NCBI GenBank assembly: GCA_905116865.2
Contig: CAJHNH020002522.1
Span: forward strand, 40,796-104,795
Origin: Candidula unifasciata
Taxonomy: Eukaryota; Mollusca; Gastropoda; Stylommatophora; Geomitridae
Direction: 5' to 3'
Length of the DNA: 64,000 nucleotides
Part shown: positions 22,701 through 35,720 of the stretch, in pieces
Layout: the number at the start of each line of letters is the position of its first letter
Numbering within the stretch: the first letter of the stretch is position 1
Notes under the pieces: generated by a model
Database searches by the model: none
The model's input: only the letters and a program-made list of their open reading frames with translations
What the model was told of the DNA's origin: nothing
Program-made: the position numbers and the translations under genes

Positions 22701-23382
22701 GTTTCTCTCTATGTAAACCCCATCCCATCACCCGACCCACAAACACATGCGCAAGTATGCGCGCACAAACGCCCACCGTGGGCGTGTTGATTTCATTGCA
22801 GTATTGGCGCCACAACGGATCTGTGACGAGAGTTACTTTCATAAAACTAACACATTTTTGGAAGTTAAAACTAACAAAACTTTGATGATTAAAGCAATAC
22901 ATTGTTGATGATAAAACCAAGAAATTGTTGATGATAAACCAGTTGTAAAGGTTTAATTTAACAAGCAGAAACAAGGGAAGGGCTGACAAAATGAGAATCG
23001 CTGAAAATAAGCAGAAGAAAATATTATTCACAAGACACAAATGTGAGAGCCACTGGAAAACATATTTCTGACACACAGGCACAAACGAACACACACACAG
23101 ACACACACAAATATATATATAAATGTGTGTATGTGTTTCGGTGTCTGTGTGTACGTGCTTATGTATTTGGAACAGTAGTATTTAGAAAGAATACATGCAC
23201 CAGTATCTGTTGGACATGCATCCCTTGTGTCTATATTTACCTTGTGTGCAACTGTTGTTCCTTGTTGAGACAAGCTGATAATCCATTTGATTGTGAATTT
23301 TCACTTCCACAATAGGAAAACTGTCAGCATGCAGACACAGCCTGGTAGAATGTGAAATACACTGGAATATTTCACAGAGGCT

Positions 23383-23742
23383 AAGTACACACATGTTCTA
23401 GTACACACATGTTCTAGTACACACATATTCTAGTACACACATGTTCTAGTACACACATGTTCTAGTACACACATGTTCTAGTACACACATGTTCTAGTAC
23501 ACACATGTTCTAGTACACACATGGTCTAGTACACACATGTTCTAGTACACACATGTTCTAGTACACACATGTTGTAGTATACACATGTTCTAGTACACAC
23601 ATATTCTAGTACACACATGTTCTAGTACACACATGTTCTAGTACACACATGTTCTAGTACACACATGTTCTAGTACACACATGTTCTAGTATACACATGT
23701 TCTAGTACACACATGTTCTAGTACACACATGTTCTAGTATAG
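23383..23742. repeat. 16-bp minisatellite array
   Basis: About 22 units of TAGTACACACATGTTC, almost identical. Half of each unit is close to an inverted repeat (GTACACACATGT). Confidence 0.96.
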
Positions 23743-23864
23743 ATTTGATGTACAGATCAAGACATGGAATCCTCTACCTCTCCCTTATATCAAACTTGTC
23801 TTCAATAACTAGTTCAGCTTTTCATAGGCTGGCTGAAATATTTTCACCTCAACACGGGACATCC

Positions 23865-24175
23865 CATCTGAAATAGGGACATCATATCATTATCTTGAGC
23901 TGAAATAGGGACATCATATCAATATCTTGCATTGAAATAGGGACATCATATCACTATCCTGAGCTGAAATAGGGACATCATATCAATATCTTGAGCTGAA
24001 ATAGGGACATCATATCATTATCTTGAGCTGAAATAGGGACATCATATCAATATCTTGCATTGAAATAGGGACATCATATCACTATCCTGAGCTGAAATAG
24101 GGACATCATATCAATATCTTGAGTTGAAATAGGGACATTATATCATTATCTTGAGTTGAAATAGGGACATATCAT
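23865..24175. repeat. 32-bp minisatellite with 128-bp higher-order unit
   Basis: Nine units beginning TGAAATAGGGACATCATATC. The 3' part distinguishes four types in the order A (ATTATCTTGAGC), B (AATATCTTGCAT), C (ACTATCCTGAGC), D (AATATCTTGAGC), and this order repeats A-B-C-D-A-B-C-D-A. Confidence 0.93.
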
Positions 24176-24179
24176 TAAG

Positions 24180-25035
24180 GACAGGTTCACCCTAAACTGA
24201 CTTTTTTTCACAATTGTTTTATTTTACTTTTTTTTTTTTTTTTTACACTTCATAAAAGTGTATTTATTTCTGCACATAACAATGCATGTATTGTTGCAAA
24301 ATTCCACCTGAAAGTAATTGGTTTTTTTTTTTTAAATTGGGATAGTAACTATTTCTTGTACATTATTACATAAGAGCAAATATTCAAACTTGTCATAACT
24401 CAGTTATTTATCAACCTATTTTAATAGTTTGGTTCACCCATTTGTTAGAAACTGCAAAACTGGTATAACCTAATCTGTATAATCCTATGTGCTAATTTTC
24501 ATGAGGCCATCATTAGTGCTTTAAATATCCTGGCTAATGTTGAGTTCACATTTGGCTATTCCCGCGTAAAATTGGTGAAAATATTATGATTTAGCCCCAA
24601 TATTAATTTCCCTTCATCTTTAAATCAGTATGTACCTAAAGAAAGCGTTGCTTCCAGCAAATGTAATCAAATTCAAATAGGGCTTTAACATGTCCTTTAA
24701 ATAGTACATGGTTTTACTTATTTCTTTGCGACGATGGTCTGAGTTTTAATAGCATTGTCAAGCCTTAAGTTAACTCTTTCAACCCAGTAACCTAGAAAAA
24801 AAAAGGACTTGGTTTAAACTAACTTTCGTGGGACGCCGCATTTTCAGCCCAAAATGATTAGGGGATGTCCCGATTTCAGTTCAAGATTTTACTTGTACTG
24901 ACGGGAGACAAATACTGCAGCAAACATGTCCATCATCACATTTCAGGCATCAAACGTATTTAAAACTATGACATCTAAACAGATTTACACACATAACTTC
25001 GTGTATATTCTTTTCTCCAGCCAGGCTACTGGATA
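24180..25035. other. AT-rich unique sequence, no gene recognised
   Basis: Contains T homopolymers near 24228-24245 and 24320-24332. No coding, RNA or transposon signature was recognised. Confidence 0.6.
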
Positions 25036-25074
25036 AACCAGGACAACTGACGGGTGTTGGAGCACCGAGGTGAC

Positions 25075-25205
25075 GGCCGGAACGTGTTTTGGAGTACCGA
25101 CCTAACAGCTGGCTGGGACATGTTTTGGAGTGCCGACGTGACATGTTTTGGAGTGCCGACGTGACATATTTTGGAGTGCCGACGAGACGGTCGAGACGTG
25201 ACCAA
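25075..25205. repeat. 23-bp minisatellite array
   Basis: About five units of GACATGTTTTGGAGTGCCGA plus CGT. Confidence 0.85.
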
Positions 25206-25235
25206 AAAAAACAAGACAGTCCAGGCGAAAACGGG

Positions 25236-25652
25236 GACGTATGGCTTTTCTAATTATACAGATTTATGGCTACTCTAATTATACAGATAAATGGCTACTC
25301 TAATTATACAGATATATGGCTACACTAACTATACAGATATATGGCTACACTGACTATACAGATATATGGCTACACTAACTATACATTTATGTGGCTACAC
25401 TAACTATACAGATATATGGCTACACTAACTATACAGATATATGGCTACACTAACTATACCGATATATGGCTACACTAACTATACAGGTATATGGCTACAC
25501 TAACTACACAGATTTATGGCTACACTAACTATACAAATATATGGCTACACTAACTATACAGATATGTGGCTACACTAACTATACAGATATATGGATGCAC
25601 TAACTATACAAATATATGGCTACACTAACTATACAGATATATGATTCAATCT
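25236..25652. repeat. 25-bp minisatellite array
   Basis: About 16 units of ATATGGCTACACTAACTATA plus CAGAT. The first three units have a TACTCTAATTA variant. Confidence 0.95.
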
Positions 25653-25769
25653 CACAGAACCAGAATCAATCACATAGAACCAGAATGTTTGAATGTTCTT
25701 AAACTAATAGGCAATACAAGTCTTTGCGAAAATTACACGTTAACATGTAAGACTACAAACATGCAACGC

Positions 25770-26600
25770 AACATCAGTCACAAGGAACAAGTATTACAAC
25801 ATCAATCACAGGGAATATTATTACAACAATCGTTACAGGGAATAATATTACAACATCAGTCACAGGAAATAATATTATAACTTCAGTCACTGTGAGCAAT
25901 ATTACAAAATCAGTCACAGGGAACAAGCATTACAACATCAGTCACGGGGAACAAGCATTACAATATCAGTCACGGGGAATAATATTACAACATCAGTCAC
26001 AGGGAATAATATTACAACTTCAGTTTCTGGGAGCAATATTACAACATCAGTCACGGGAAACAAGCATTACAACATCAGTCACGGGGAACAAGCATTACAG
26101 CATTAGTCATAGGGAACAAGCATTTCAGAATCAGTCACAGGAAACATTATTACAAAATAAGTCGCAGGAAACAAGCATTACAACATCAGGCACGGTCAAA
26201 AACTATGACAACATCAACAGGGAACACGCATTACAATATCAGTCAGAGGGAACACGCATCACAACATCAGTCAGAGGGAACACCATTACAACATCAGTCA
26301 GAGGGAACACCATTACAACATCAGTCAGAGGGAACACCATTACAACATCAGTCAGAGGGAACACCATTACAACATCAGTCGCAGGAAAAAAGCATTACCA
26401 AATCAGCCACAGGGAACAACTTTTACAACATCTGTCACCGGAAACAAGCATTACAACATTAGCTATATGGAACAGGTATTACAACATCAGTCACATTGAA
26501 CACGTATTAGAATATTAGTCACGGGGAACAAGTAATACAACATTAGTCACGGGGAAAAATTAATACAACATCAGTCACGGGGGAAAATTACAACAACATT
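25770..26600. repeat. 27-bp minisatellite array
   Basis: About 30 units of roughly 27 bp sharing ATTACAACATCAGTCACAGG plus GAACAAGC. Four identical units with AGAGGGAACACC at 26265-26380 show recent local expansion. Open frames of up to 208 codons across it are repeat artefacts (27 bp is 9 codons). Confidence 0.93.
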
Positions 26601-27420
26601 GGTCGCATGTAAGAGTCAATCTTTCTTGCACACACAACAGTCAGAGCGAATGGTCAACTTCTCTGAAACCGAGTTAACCTCACTGCTTATACATTTATGT
26701 TCGTGTTAACACCCTAGAAGCACTCTAAAAATTATTATACATTTTGTACACATTTTATAATTGATGAAATATGTTATCACTTGATACGGAGCAAATAATA
26801 ATATAAAGGTATTCATCGATTTGTTTAATAATAAGTCCACATCTTCTGAATACAAATCGGCAACACCAGAATCTTAATAATAAAATTCCCAGAGCGTGCG
26901 ATTAGTGAATTAACTCCAAACAATTTACTAACGACACACAGTTCGATGTTACAAAAGTGAACAAATGTGGCTCATGGAGAAACCAGCCAACACATCTCCA
27001 GCCCACTCATTGCCAGGAAAGCTGCGCCGGCAAACAGCAAAACGTACACACATGAAATGTTTTTCCATCATTCTTACTTGTTTGAGCTGATGTGAAATAG
27101 ACTGCCTTCAAAAGAATTCATGGAACATCACAGGATTAGCCGGCCAAACATCAAACGGAGCCAATCTCTTTATTGTTTTCTCCTTTGCGCCTCTTGAGCT
27201 TCAGAAGGTTTCAAAAAGGTTCTTTGATATTTTATTGCCATTTAATTTGCTTTCAGGGACCCGAGGCCTTGGTACACAAGCAAATGTAATCTGTATAGTC
27301 TGCAATCGCACACTCACACGTGTATTGATTCTAACATCTCGTGTATAGAGTGGTTCTGGGCGTGCGACAGAAACGATGTAGGGAAGTCTGGGAATGAGAG
27401 AACTCTTTGCAGAGAACACG
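26601..27420. other. unique sequence, no gene recognised
   Basis: AT-rich with no recognisable domain on either strand. Confidence 0.55.
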
Positions 27421-27562
27421 TTTCACAGACACATTATTTTAGGTTTCACAGACGCATTCTTGCAGGTTTCACAGACATATTTTTTGCAGGTTTTAAAAAC
27501 ACATTCTTGCAGGTTTTACAGGCACATTCTTGCAGGTCTTACAGACGAATTCTTACAGGTTT
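27421..27562. repeat. 23-bp minisatellite array
   Basis: Six units of ACAGACACATTCTTGCAGGT plus TTC. Confidence 0.9.
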
Positions 27563-27967
27563 AAGAGTCACGGGACGTCAGATGAAATCGCATCTAAAAA
27601 AGCGAACATTCCACAACACGAAAAATATCCGTTAGAGGCAGGTAGATTTTTAGATGTCCTTTCATTTGGGTCTTATGGGTCTGTGTTGTCTTAACGTTGA
27701 AGATCTTTGCAGCCCGGCAGCTAACGCTGACGTCTTCAACGCCACACAGGCTGCCTTTACCTTTACACAACATTCCCTGTTACATATATTAAGTTGCAAA
27801 CACCTGCGAACTCAGATGGATTGTACAAATGCCTCTAGATTTGGATGGGAACCTGCCGCCCGTGAACTGAGATTGAGCGAAAAACTATCAATGGATTTGG
27901 ATGCGAGCCTGCCACCCGTAAGCTTAGATCGAGAATAAAACTAGCCCTAGATTTGGAGGCGAGCCTT

Positions 27968-28617
27968 TGTAATAAATGGGGTTTGTAATCTCTAATTGTC
28001 TAGGTGGTGTTTATGTGTATTTCGTGAATGTTCTTTTCACACACAACGTTAACGTAACTGGTACAAGCCGACACCAAGTTAGCCGTACGAACATCGTTTT
28101 ATTGACATAACTTACAGTAATGTCCAGTCGTTGTCCTAATACACAGCTCTCGCACACCAATTCACGCAGCCTTCAACATGCAGGTTCTTCATGCATTCAC
28201 TGACCAGAGTCGGCTCCAATAAATCAGGTTGAGCTTCTTGCTATTATACAGACTGGCCTGGTTGATCTTGACTTCACTTTGTCGTCAGGGTCTCCTTTCG
28301 CAACAAGCAATCTTACGTTGACATTCTTACACTCAGTCGCACATCCTCTCGCTCCAACAGGTCGACACAAACTAAACTTGATCAGAATCAAGTCTGACTT
28401 ATACCACGGGTTAGTTTTACATGGCAACACGTGGTGGTCCTTTACTTTCACGTGGCGACCTTTGGTCGCGTCGTCGTGATACCCGTGATAACTAGTGGTC
28501 ATCACCTATCTCAAGATCCTCGTTTAATGCGAGTATCTGGAACATCTCGGTGTTTTTAGTTAGCTTTGGGCCTTACCCCCAACCTTCCTAATCTGGGTGA
28601 AAATATCCCCCATTACA
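27968..28617 (-). mobile_element. 3' LTR of a Ty3/Gypsy-type element
   Basis: Read on the minus strand the LTR starts TGTAATGGGGGATATTTTC at 28617 and ends CCCCATTTATTACA at 27968, giving TG...CA ends that form a short inverted repeat. Immediately upstream is a purine-only tract. A minus-strand AATAAA occurs near 28100 (plus-strand TTTTATTGACA), a possible LTR poly(A) signal. Length is about 650 bp. The matching 5' LTR is not in the window, so the left boundary and target-site duplication cannot be tested. The RNase H relic upstream fits a Ty3/Gypsy source. Confidence 0.72.
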
Positions 28618-28631
28618 TTCTCCCTCCCCCG
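28618..28631 (-). other. polypurine tract
   Basis: Minus strand GGGGGAGGGAGAA directly abuts the TG of the LTR, the position where plus-strand DNA synthesis is primed in LTR retrotransposons. Confidence 0.75.
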
Positions 28632-28988
28632 TATTAAAAATAAAGTTCACTTTTTTTTTCTGATTATCGTTAATGGGTAGGAGTATACTTTATGAAATGC
28701 TTGGGTATTTTCACTGGCATCAGAGGTAAAAAATTATCCCGCCCCTTTTGGGTAAATCATGTTTTTCCTTTGGAAATGTGTCAGTTGTTGTGCCCAGTGA
28801 GTATTATGTGGTGTAATTGAATCAACACCCCGGCAATTCTCTCTCAATTGCGGAAGACCATAAAGGCTCTACGCGTTTCCCACCTCATCCCATAGTCTGT
28901 CAAACGACAGAAAATCTCCCAGGCACTACTCTTTCAAGTGCGGAAATCCATAACGGCTGCGGAACAATAATGTAAACCCGTAAAGTCC
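28632..28988 (-). pseudogene. decayed internal region of the LTR element
   Basis: This lies where integrase and the pol 3' end should be, but no integrase motif (HHCC or DDE spacing) can be read. Two similar about 40-bp segments (with CCGTTATGGATTTCCGCA and CCTTTATGGTCTTCCGCA on the minus strand) hint at an internal duplication. The integrase appears deleted or unrecognisable. Confidence 0.4.
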
Positions 28989-29039
28989 CACCCTTGCCAC
29001 TATACTCACTGAACATCCACTGATGTTGTTTCCATTGGA

Positions 29040-29330
29040 TATTCATTGTTCCCCTTATAGGTGCAGGTGGTTGTGGATGCCTTTGATGTGTTGTATTTTA
29101 AATTTAAACTGTGCAATCAATAGAGCCCATCTGTATACTCTAGCGTTGTTTGTTGACTCCATGGTCATTAATTTAGTGAGTCCTAAGTTGTCGGTTAAGA
29201 TCATGAATTCTTTGCCTAACAAATACTTCTGAAATTTCTTCAGGCTCAGAACTAATGATTATGCTTCTTTCTTAAATGTGCTGTACTTCTGCTGTGTGGA
29301 GGTTAATTTATGTGACCAATATCAAACTGC
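29040..29330 (-). pseudogene. Ty3/Gypsy pol RNase H relic
   Basis: On the minus strand one frame reads WSHKLTSTQQKYSTFKKEA, then LVLSLKKFQKYLLGKEFMIL, TDNLGLTKLMTMES and RVYRWALLIAQFKFKIQHIK. This is the end of the RT connection and the RNase H domain of Ty3/Gypsy pol: the Y-S-x-x-KE-A Glu motif and the TDxxxL Asp motif are visible, with the family's usual TDH changed to TDN. Two internal stops (TGA and TAA) show that it is dead. It is followed downstream by the LTR on the same strand. Confidence 0.8.
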
Positions 29331-29704
29331 ATCTGTACAAGATTCATTTAGATCTGCAATAGTTTGATCATTTACATCCCATATTTTAAAATATTGTTTC
29401 AAAATGTTAACTTGATTTATTTTACAACTTCATAAAATTTTACTCAGTTCTGCAATTCATCAGTAATAAGTAATTTTGTACTAGGTATATGCTGCAAAGT
29501 GATATTCACATTTGAACCAATAAAACAAAACAAAGTTCATTTGATTAAAGTTCATGACAAATTAAAATTGCTCTGAAAAATGCAAAGTCACAGAACGTGG
29601 AAAGTGTTTGAAATAGACCTGATCTAAAAGTGATAGTTTTAGTAACAATAATGCTATGAGTGTAGCACATTTAAGAATTTGACAAATTTCTATAGATAGA
29701 TATA

Positions 29705-30643
29705 GTTATCAGATGTAAGAACCTCTGTGAACAGGATGGATAATTCCTAAAAGTTCTAGATCATGAATTATGTTGAAAGTATAGATTAGTTGTAAATTCC
29801 TTCCACCTGTTATAAATAGAACTTGGCACATGATGAACAATATGTGTTGCAGTAACCACGTGTACTGGAATGAACGCTGTGAACAGTTGTCTTGTTGTGC
29901 TCGACTTGGAGCTCTTGGGTCGTGATTACCTCTGGTTGCCCAACAACCTGTTTTAGCTCCTTTCTTTTCCCCTTTTCGGCTCCAAAAACCTGTAAGACTT
30001 TTGATTGCAAGTACATTGAAAACTGTTAATTTTACAGCCATGTATTTCTTGAATTTGATTTTGCTCTTTGATGCTCAGCATTTTCTTTTTAAAACACCTT
30101 TTCCTCTGTTTTTTCTGTACATGGTCTTGAATACTGGCTTAGGGATTTGGATGCCTATCTTTCATACTATTATCCTTCTTCCTTTCAATCTTCTCATTGG
30201 TTTTCCCTTAACATTTGTTCTTCTGCAGTCATACTTGTCATTCTTGCTGCTGTCTCATGTATACCTTCTACTTTCTCACTTTCTCTTATGTTCTGAACAC
30301 TTCCAGTCTCTATACTGTCATTCATACCATTACTCTCATTCCAACACCCATCTTTCATTACTTCCACCGTGGATGTGGGGTTTGGAGTCACATCATTTAC
30401 TCCTTTGCTCTCATTCCGTTGTTTTTCTTTCATTATTTTCACAATGGATGTGGGGTTTGAAGTCACATCATTCACACTATTCTCTTTGCTGACTTGGATG
30501 TTTTCTGCCTCCCATTTAATGATATCCTCCTTAGATACCTTTTCTAGGTCTTTCCTGTTACCTATAATCAAAACTGCACTCGGTGATGGTAACATGGCAA
30601 CAAAAATACTGTTTGTTAAAATTGGTGTTGACATAAAAATATA
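29705..30643 (-). pseudogene. 5' part of the LTR element: possible gag/pol linker and RT start
   Basis: The minus frame ending at 29709 finishes IIHDLELLGIIHPVHRGSYI, which is the start of the Gypsy RT domain (the E-x-x-x-LGII-P-x-x-SPY-type motif). Upstream a 163-codon minus frame (30685-30194) is acidic and polar with two near-identical internal blocks (NDVTSNPTSIVKIMKEKQRN and NDVTPNPTSTVEVMKDGCWN), consistent with a gag or protease-linker region. Most of RT between about 29330 and 29700 cannot be read. The element's 5' end meets the TACA microsatellite, so the 5' LTR is lost or outside the recognisable part. Confidence 0.5.
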
Positions 30644-31826
30644 ATACATACATACATACATACATACATACATACATACATACATACCTACCTACATACA
30701 TACATACATACATACATACATACATACATACATACATACATACATACATACATACATACATACATACATACATACATACATACATACATACATACATACA
30801 TACATACATACATACATACATACATACATACATGCATACATACATACATACATACATACATACATACATACATACATACATACATACATACATACATACA
30901 TACATACATACATACATACATACATACATACATACATACATACATACATACATACATACATACATACATACATACATACATACATACATACATACATACA
31001 TACATACATACATACATACATACATACATACATACATACATACATACATACATACATACATACATACATACATACATACATACATACATACATACATACA
31101 TACATACATACATACATACATACATACATACATACATACATACATACATACATACATACATACATACATACATACATACATACATACATACATACATACA
31201 TACATACATACATACATACATACATACATACATACATACATACATACATACATACATACATACATACATACATACATACATACATACATACATACATACA
31301 TACATACATACATACATACATACATACATACATACATACATACATACATACATACATACATACATACATACATACATACATACATACATACATACATACA
31401 TACATACATACATACATACATACATACATACATACATACATACATACATACATACATACATACATACATACATACATACATACATACATACATACATACA
31501 TACATACATACATACATACATACATACATACATACATACATACATACATACATACATACATACATACATACATACATACATACATACATACATACATACA
31601 TACATACATACATACATACATACATACATACATACATACATACATACATACATACATACATACATACATACATACATACATACATACATACATACATACA
31701 TACATACATACATACATACATACATACATACATACATACATACATACATACATACATACATACATACATACATACATACATACATACATACACACGTACA
31801 CACATGCATACATACATTTAAACATA
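30644..31826. repeat. (TACA)n microsatellite, about 1.18 kb
   Basis: Roughly 290 tetranucleotide units with only a handful of substitutions (CCTACCTA at 30687 and ATGCATAC at 30831 are the visible ones). Four frames stay open for 329-419 codons as YVCM or THIY repeats, without coding meaning. Confidence 0.98.
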
Positions 31827-31865
31827 CAGTGAATGTATATATACATACATTCACTGTATGTTTAA
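31818..31865. repeat. perfect 21-bp inverted repeat (hairpin) at the microsatellite edge
   Basis: Left arm TTAAACATACAGTGAATGTA+T at 31818-31838, spacer ATATAC, right arm exact complement at 31845-31865. Beyond one T/G mismatch, three further base pairs extend the stem. An outer, less perfect complementarity (CACACATGCATAC versus GTATGCATG) extends further. Confidence 0.9.
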
Positions 31866-31929
31866 GTGTGTGTATGCATGTATGCATGGAACTAGTATTT
31901 TTTTTTAAATGTATGCTGGAACATAAGGT

Positions 31930-32193
31930 TAATGGTATATGAAAGAAAAATGATAAATTTTGTACACTTTTACCATACGCGTGTGAGCATGTATGGAGTC
32001 GGTAGTCCTGACCCCAAGTTTAATGTGTCTCCTTCGTGCCAAAGAACTGCATGGTTGTGGGGTGCACGGTCGTTAACAAAAGCAGTCAAGTCGTACAGGG
32101 GCGACATCTTGCTGATGGGCGTTATGTCCCTGGCCCCTTCTCCAGCACGAGAGCACCACTGGGGTGACAGTAAATAAACCCTCACTTCTGTTT
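31930..32193 (+). other. probable LINE 5' untranslated region
   Basis: Sequence of higher GC directly before the LINE ORF at 32203 (the first conserved LINE codons RRSYG follow at 32235). It has no recognised gene; its place suggests LINE leader sequence. Confidence 0.45.
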
Positions 32194-32202
32194 TAATTAA
32201 AT

Positions 32203-35200
32203 ATGGTAGACAAATTTGATGAACTCGATCCTCGCCGGAGCTACGGGGTTCGTGCGTCCGTGCTGAGATACTATGCAGCAGTACCTACAAGGTACAGAAA
32301 GAGGAGAGGACAATGTGGTAGAAGACGGCGCAATAGACGTGCTGGTACACGTGAAAACCAATCTAAATCAGAAAGCTTTAGCAAGGGAAATTTTCGCATT
32401 CTTTGCTGGAACTGCAGGAGTGTTCGACAGAGAGGCCCAATCTTGGAGAAACTGACATATGATGCTGATGTAATCGCACTTCAGGAGACCCGGCTGAATA
32501 CAGAAGAAGCTCTGAATGTCTCAGGCTTCCAAGCGTACTACAACAGCAAACACCTAGGCCAAGCAATCCTGGTCAGGCGCGGAATAACATTCCCAGTTGT
32601 AGACACGAGTGCATGGCACAACGGCGAAATTCAGGTGCAGGCTGTGAAGGTAGGTGGGAATAAACCTTTCACTCTAATCAACATCTATGCCTGTAATGAT
32701 AAAGTTGACAAAGAAACGTGGACAACTTTAAGTGGCATGTGCGAGCAGATAACCACCGACATCATTATGTGTGGGGACTTCAACGCCAAAGGTCGTCTTT
32801 GGGGCAATTCAGCGATCAATAAATAGGGTGATGCATTGGAGAAAGCACTAACAGACACGGATTTAATCTGCTTGAATGATGGCAGACCCACCACAATCTC
32901 CGACAGAGAAGGTGATACTGACAGTGCCCTTGATCTCACGCTGGTCTCTCCCAGTATGAGTGCACACAGTCAGTGGGGCGTACTGGGACATCATGGAAGC
33001 GACCACTTTCCATGTTGGATTCTAGTTTTAAAAAAAACAATCTGCGCAAGGTATCAGAGACCAGCCACTACTTTCCAGTACCCTGCTCATCAGCTTAATG
33101 TAAGCTATTTTTTAACAATCCCGTGGTGAAAACCTCAGGTCGCAGATGCCTGGACAGAGAAACAAGGTGCCACCAAAGACTGGGAGAAATGCAAAAAGTC
33201 TTCGAGTTTTTCTGAGGCTCAGAAACAACACATTAAACACAAAAAAGACAGGACTCACTGAACATTTTAAAAAACTTGGAAAGGAGTCTAAGCACACAAT
33301 GTTGGAACATTTTTGCCAAGAAATAGGTTACGAAAAATCTCTCAGAAAATTATGGCGGCTGCACCAAAAGATGAACGGAGGCAAACAAACCTCTGTTATG
33401 CCGGAGCTAAAGATGGACAACGGAGAGGGGGGGGGGGGGGGTGTTATAGTCGGATGAAGATAAAGGCGTGGCTATCCTGCATGGATTTCTCATGCAGACG
33501 GAAATGAGAGATAAGGAAGAGAGGGAGCAGATGAAACAAAATTTACACGATATCCAAATGGCTGAGAAGGAGAAGACGATGATACAGTACACATCTCACC
33601 TGATTGCATTTGAGCAACACTGAAGACCTGTTCAGACACAGATCCAGGGCCTGATGGCATTAGATACAGTAACTTCAAAAGCTTCGAGGAGACAGATATT
33701 GATGAACTATCCACGATATTGAACAATATGAACTATCCTTGATACTGAAAAACACCATAAAACTGTCATTATCCCTGATGACTGACACCACAGCTATCTC
33801 CGAAGGGTTCCTAAGCCAGGAGAAGACCATAGGAGAATAAATGGCTACAGAATCATCACACTCCAGAACACTATTAGAAAACTCATTGAAAAAATCGTTT
33901 CCAGAACGTTAACCCAAACATTGGAGTCAGGTCGTCTATTCCACTGTACACTAGGTGGCTACCGACCGGGAAGAGATACACGGTGCAATGCTGCAGTATT
34001 TGCATTCGACACATACGCGGGTTTTCAAGAGGGAATGGAAACGGCTGCAGTCGCTTTTGACTTAGAAGATGCATTCAACAGTGTCCTTTAGAACATGCTC
34101 AACAAACAAAATTGGTCAAAAGGATTGCAGCAGCGCTATTCGAAAGAACAGTGTCGCTCCGAGGTGGTGAATGGGCATCCAAACCTCAACGCGTCCTAAT
34201 GGGTCTGCCCCAGAGATCACCATTGTCGCCTGTGCTCTTCAATGTGTACACATTAGGAGTCACGAGTGCACCTAGCATAGGCTTAGGCAGAACAATATCG
34301 TATGCAATGATATCCTTGTTTACCGTCAAGGTAAAAACAGGCAGGAAATTACAACCACGCTACAACACGAACGAGACAGACTTAATGAGTGGTGCCAGGA
34401 ATCAAAAGCTCATGTGAACCTGTCCAAGTCCTTTTTAACAATATCTACATCGTCAGTAAACCAACGCCAGTCGTAAGCATATGTGGTGTGGACATCGAGA
34501 GAACGGACACCATGAAATGCCTGGGCATGACATTTGACAGATGCTTGTCGTACAAATGCCACGTAGACAACGTCATACTTAGAGCCTGGAAAGGTCTGAC
34601 AGTCCTCAAGGTGCTAGCTGCAGCTGATATTAAACAACACCTACTTGTCCTTCTGTCAAGGGATTGTATTAGGCGTGATCGACTATGGTCTTGGCCTCCT
34701 CACTGTCAGCAAAACCCAGCTAGAAAGACTGGACCGAGTACAAATGAGACTCATACTCGGCTGCACAAAAGACACCTCCTGCAACGCCATGTCCTGGGTT
34801 TGCCGACGAAGACTAGCAGATACAGAGTGGCACAAGTCAAGGCTTACATGAGTGTATCGGCAGACGTTAACCACCCACTGCACAAAGCTATACACGATAC
34901 AAAAGGAGCGCATCTCAAAAGAGGCCGCTCTTGGATGGTAAAGGTCGCGCATTCAATCTCAGGTATGATACCTAGACGTGATAAGTCACGGAAAAGAATG
35001 GAAGAATACACCAGTAGATAGGCTTGACATCTCTAAAGTTGTCATCACACTCGGAAGCTACTGATAGGATCGAATTCCTGCGGCCGTAGACACAGAAGCA
35101 AGGAAATTGATAAATCAGCATTCAGACCCGTATAATATCATCATGTACACATATCGATCTAGGTCAGCATGGGCATACACAGCGCAAAGAAGGGAGAAAA

Positions 35201-35720
35201 CAATACAGCAAGACAGCGGCGCTTACCAGAGAACCATGCCAAGCATGGCCATGGAAATAGCCGCTGCTTCTAGAGCTTTAGCATGCGTATCCGTCACACA
35301 AGCAGTAATTGTATCAGACTCCATGAAAATGCTTCAGAAGATAGCAACAGGCGGTATGCGCTCTAAATGGGTAGAAAGCATTTGAAAATCGCACTCAACG
35401 TCCCTCACCTGGATCTACACACCGGGTCAAGCGGGCGTAAAGGGAAATGAGCGAACGGACCAACTGGCAAGCACTGCACTAAGGATTCCGGGAAAAAGCA
35501 TGAACAGAACATAAATCTTCAACGGACTGTGCTAGTGGGTAATGAGGAATCCATGACACTTACACGATTGCGTGACATATGTGTAAACTATGGTCTTCGA
35601 GGCCGTGATAAGAGACAACATAACCATTTCTTATGGGAACAATTAGTCGAAGTACTTTGGAGTGACTGCTGCATCTAGGACTGAGCACGCATGGTAATGC
35701 CCAAAGTGCAGTGAGGTCGA
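32203..35720 (+). pseudogene. near full-length RNase H-type LINE (APE + RT + RNase H), decayed
   Basis: The first frame (32203-32823) begins with a basic N-terminus then an APE endonuclease: RILCWNCRSVRQRGPILEKL, VIALQETRLNTEEAL (catalytic Glu), MCGDFNAKG (Asp/Asn) and, after a TAG at 32824, DTDSALDLTLVSP and GHHGSDHFPCW (final Asp-His). An RT follows in fragments: the palm block AFDLEDAFNSV near 34050, GLPQRSPLSPVLFNVYTLGV at 34204 and a frameshift in the YxDD catalytic box near 34300. The thumb (CLGMTFDRCLSYKCHVDNVI) and an RNase H end (MEIAAASRALACV, IVSDSMKML, PGQAGVKGNERTDQLAS) close it. Many stops and frame changes plus a G tract at 33427 make it inactive. Same family as 8.1, 37.9, 46.9, 48.0 and 61.85 kb. 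Confidence 0.88.

Noticed and set aside
23383..23742. Array of steroid-receptor response elements (AGTACACACATGTTCT)
   Set aside because: Half-site spacing is four, not three, and the left half-site deviates from AGAACA; no support for receptor binding.
30558..31887. Four 329-419-codon open frames (YVCM and THIY repeats)
   Set aside because: They are translations of a (TACA)n microsatellite, which contains no stop codon in these frames.
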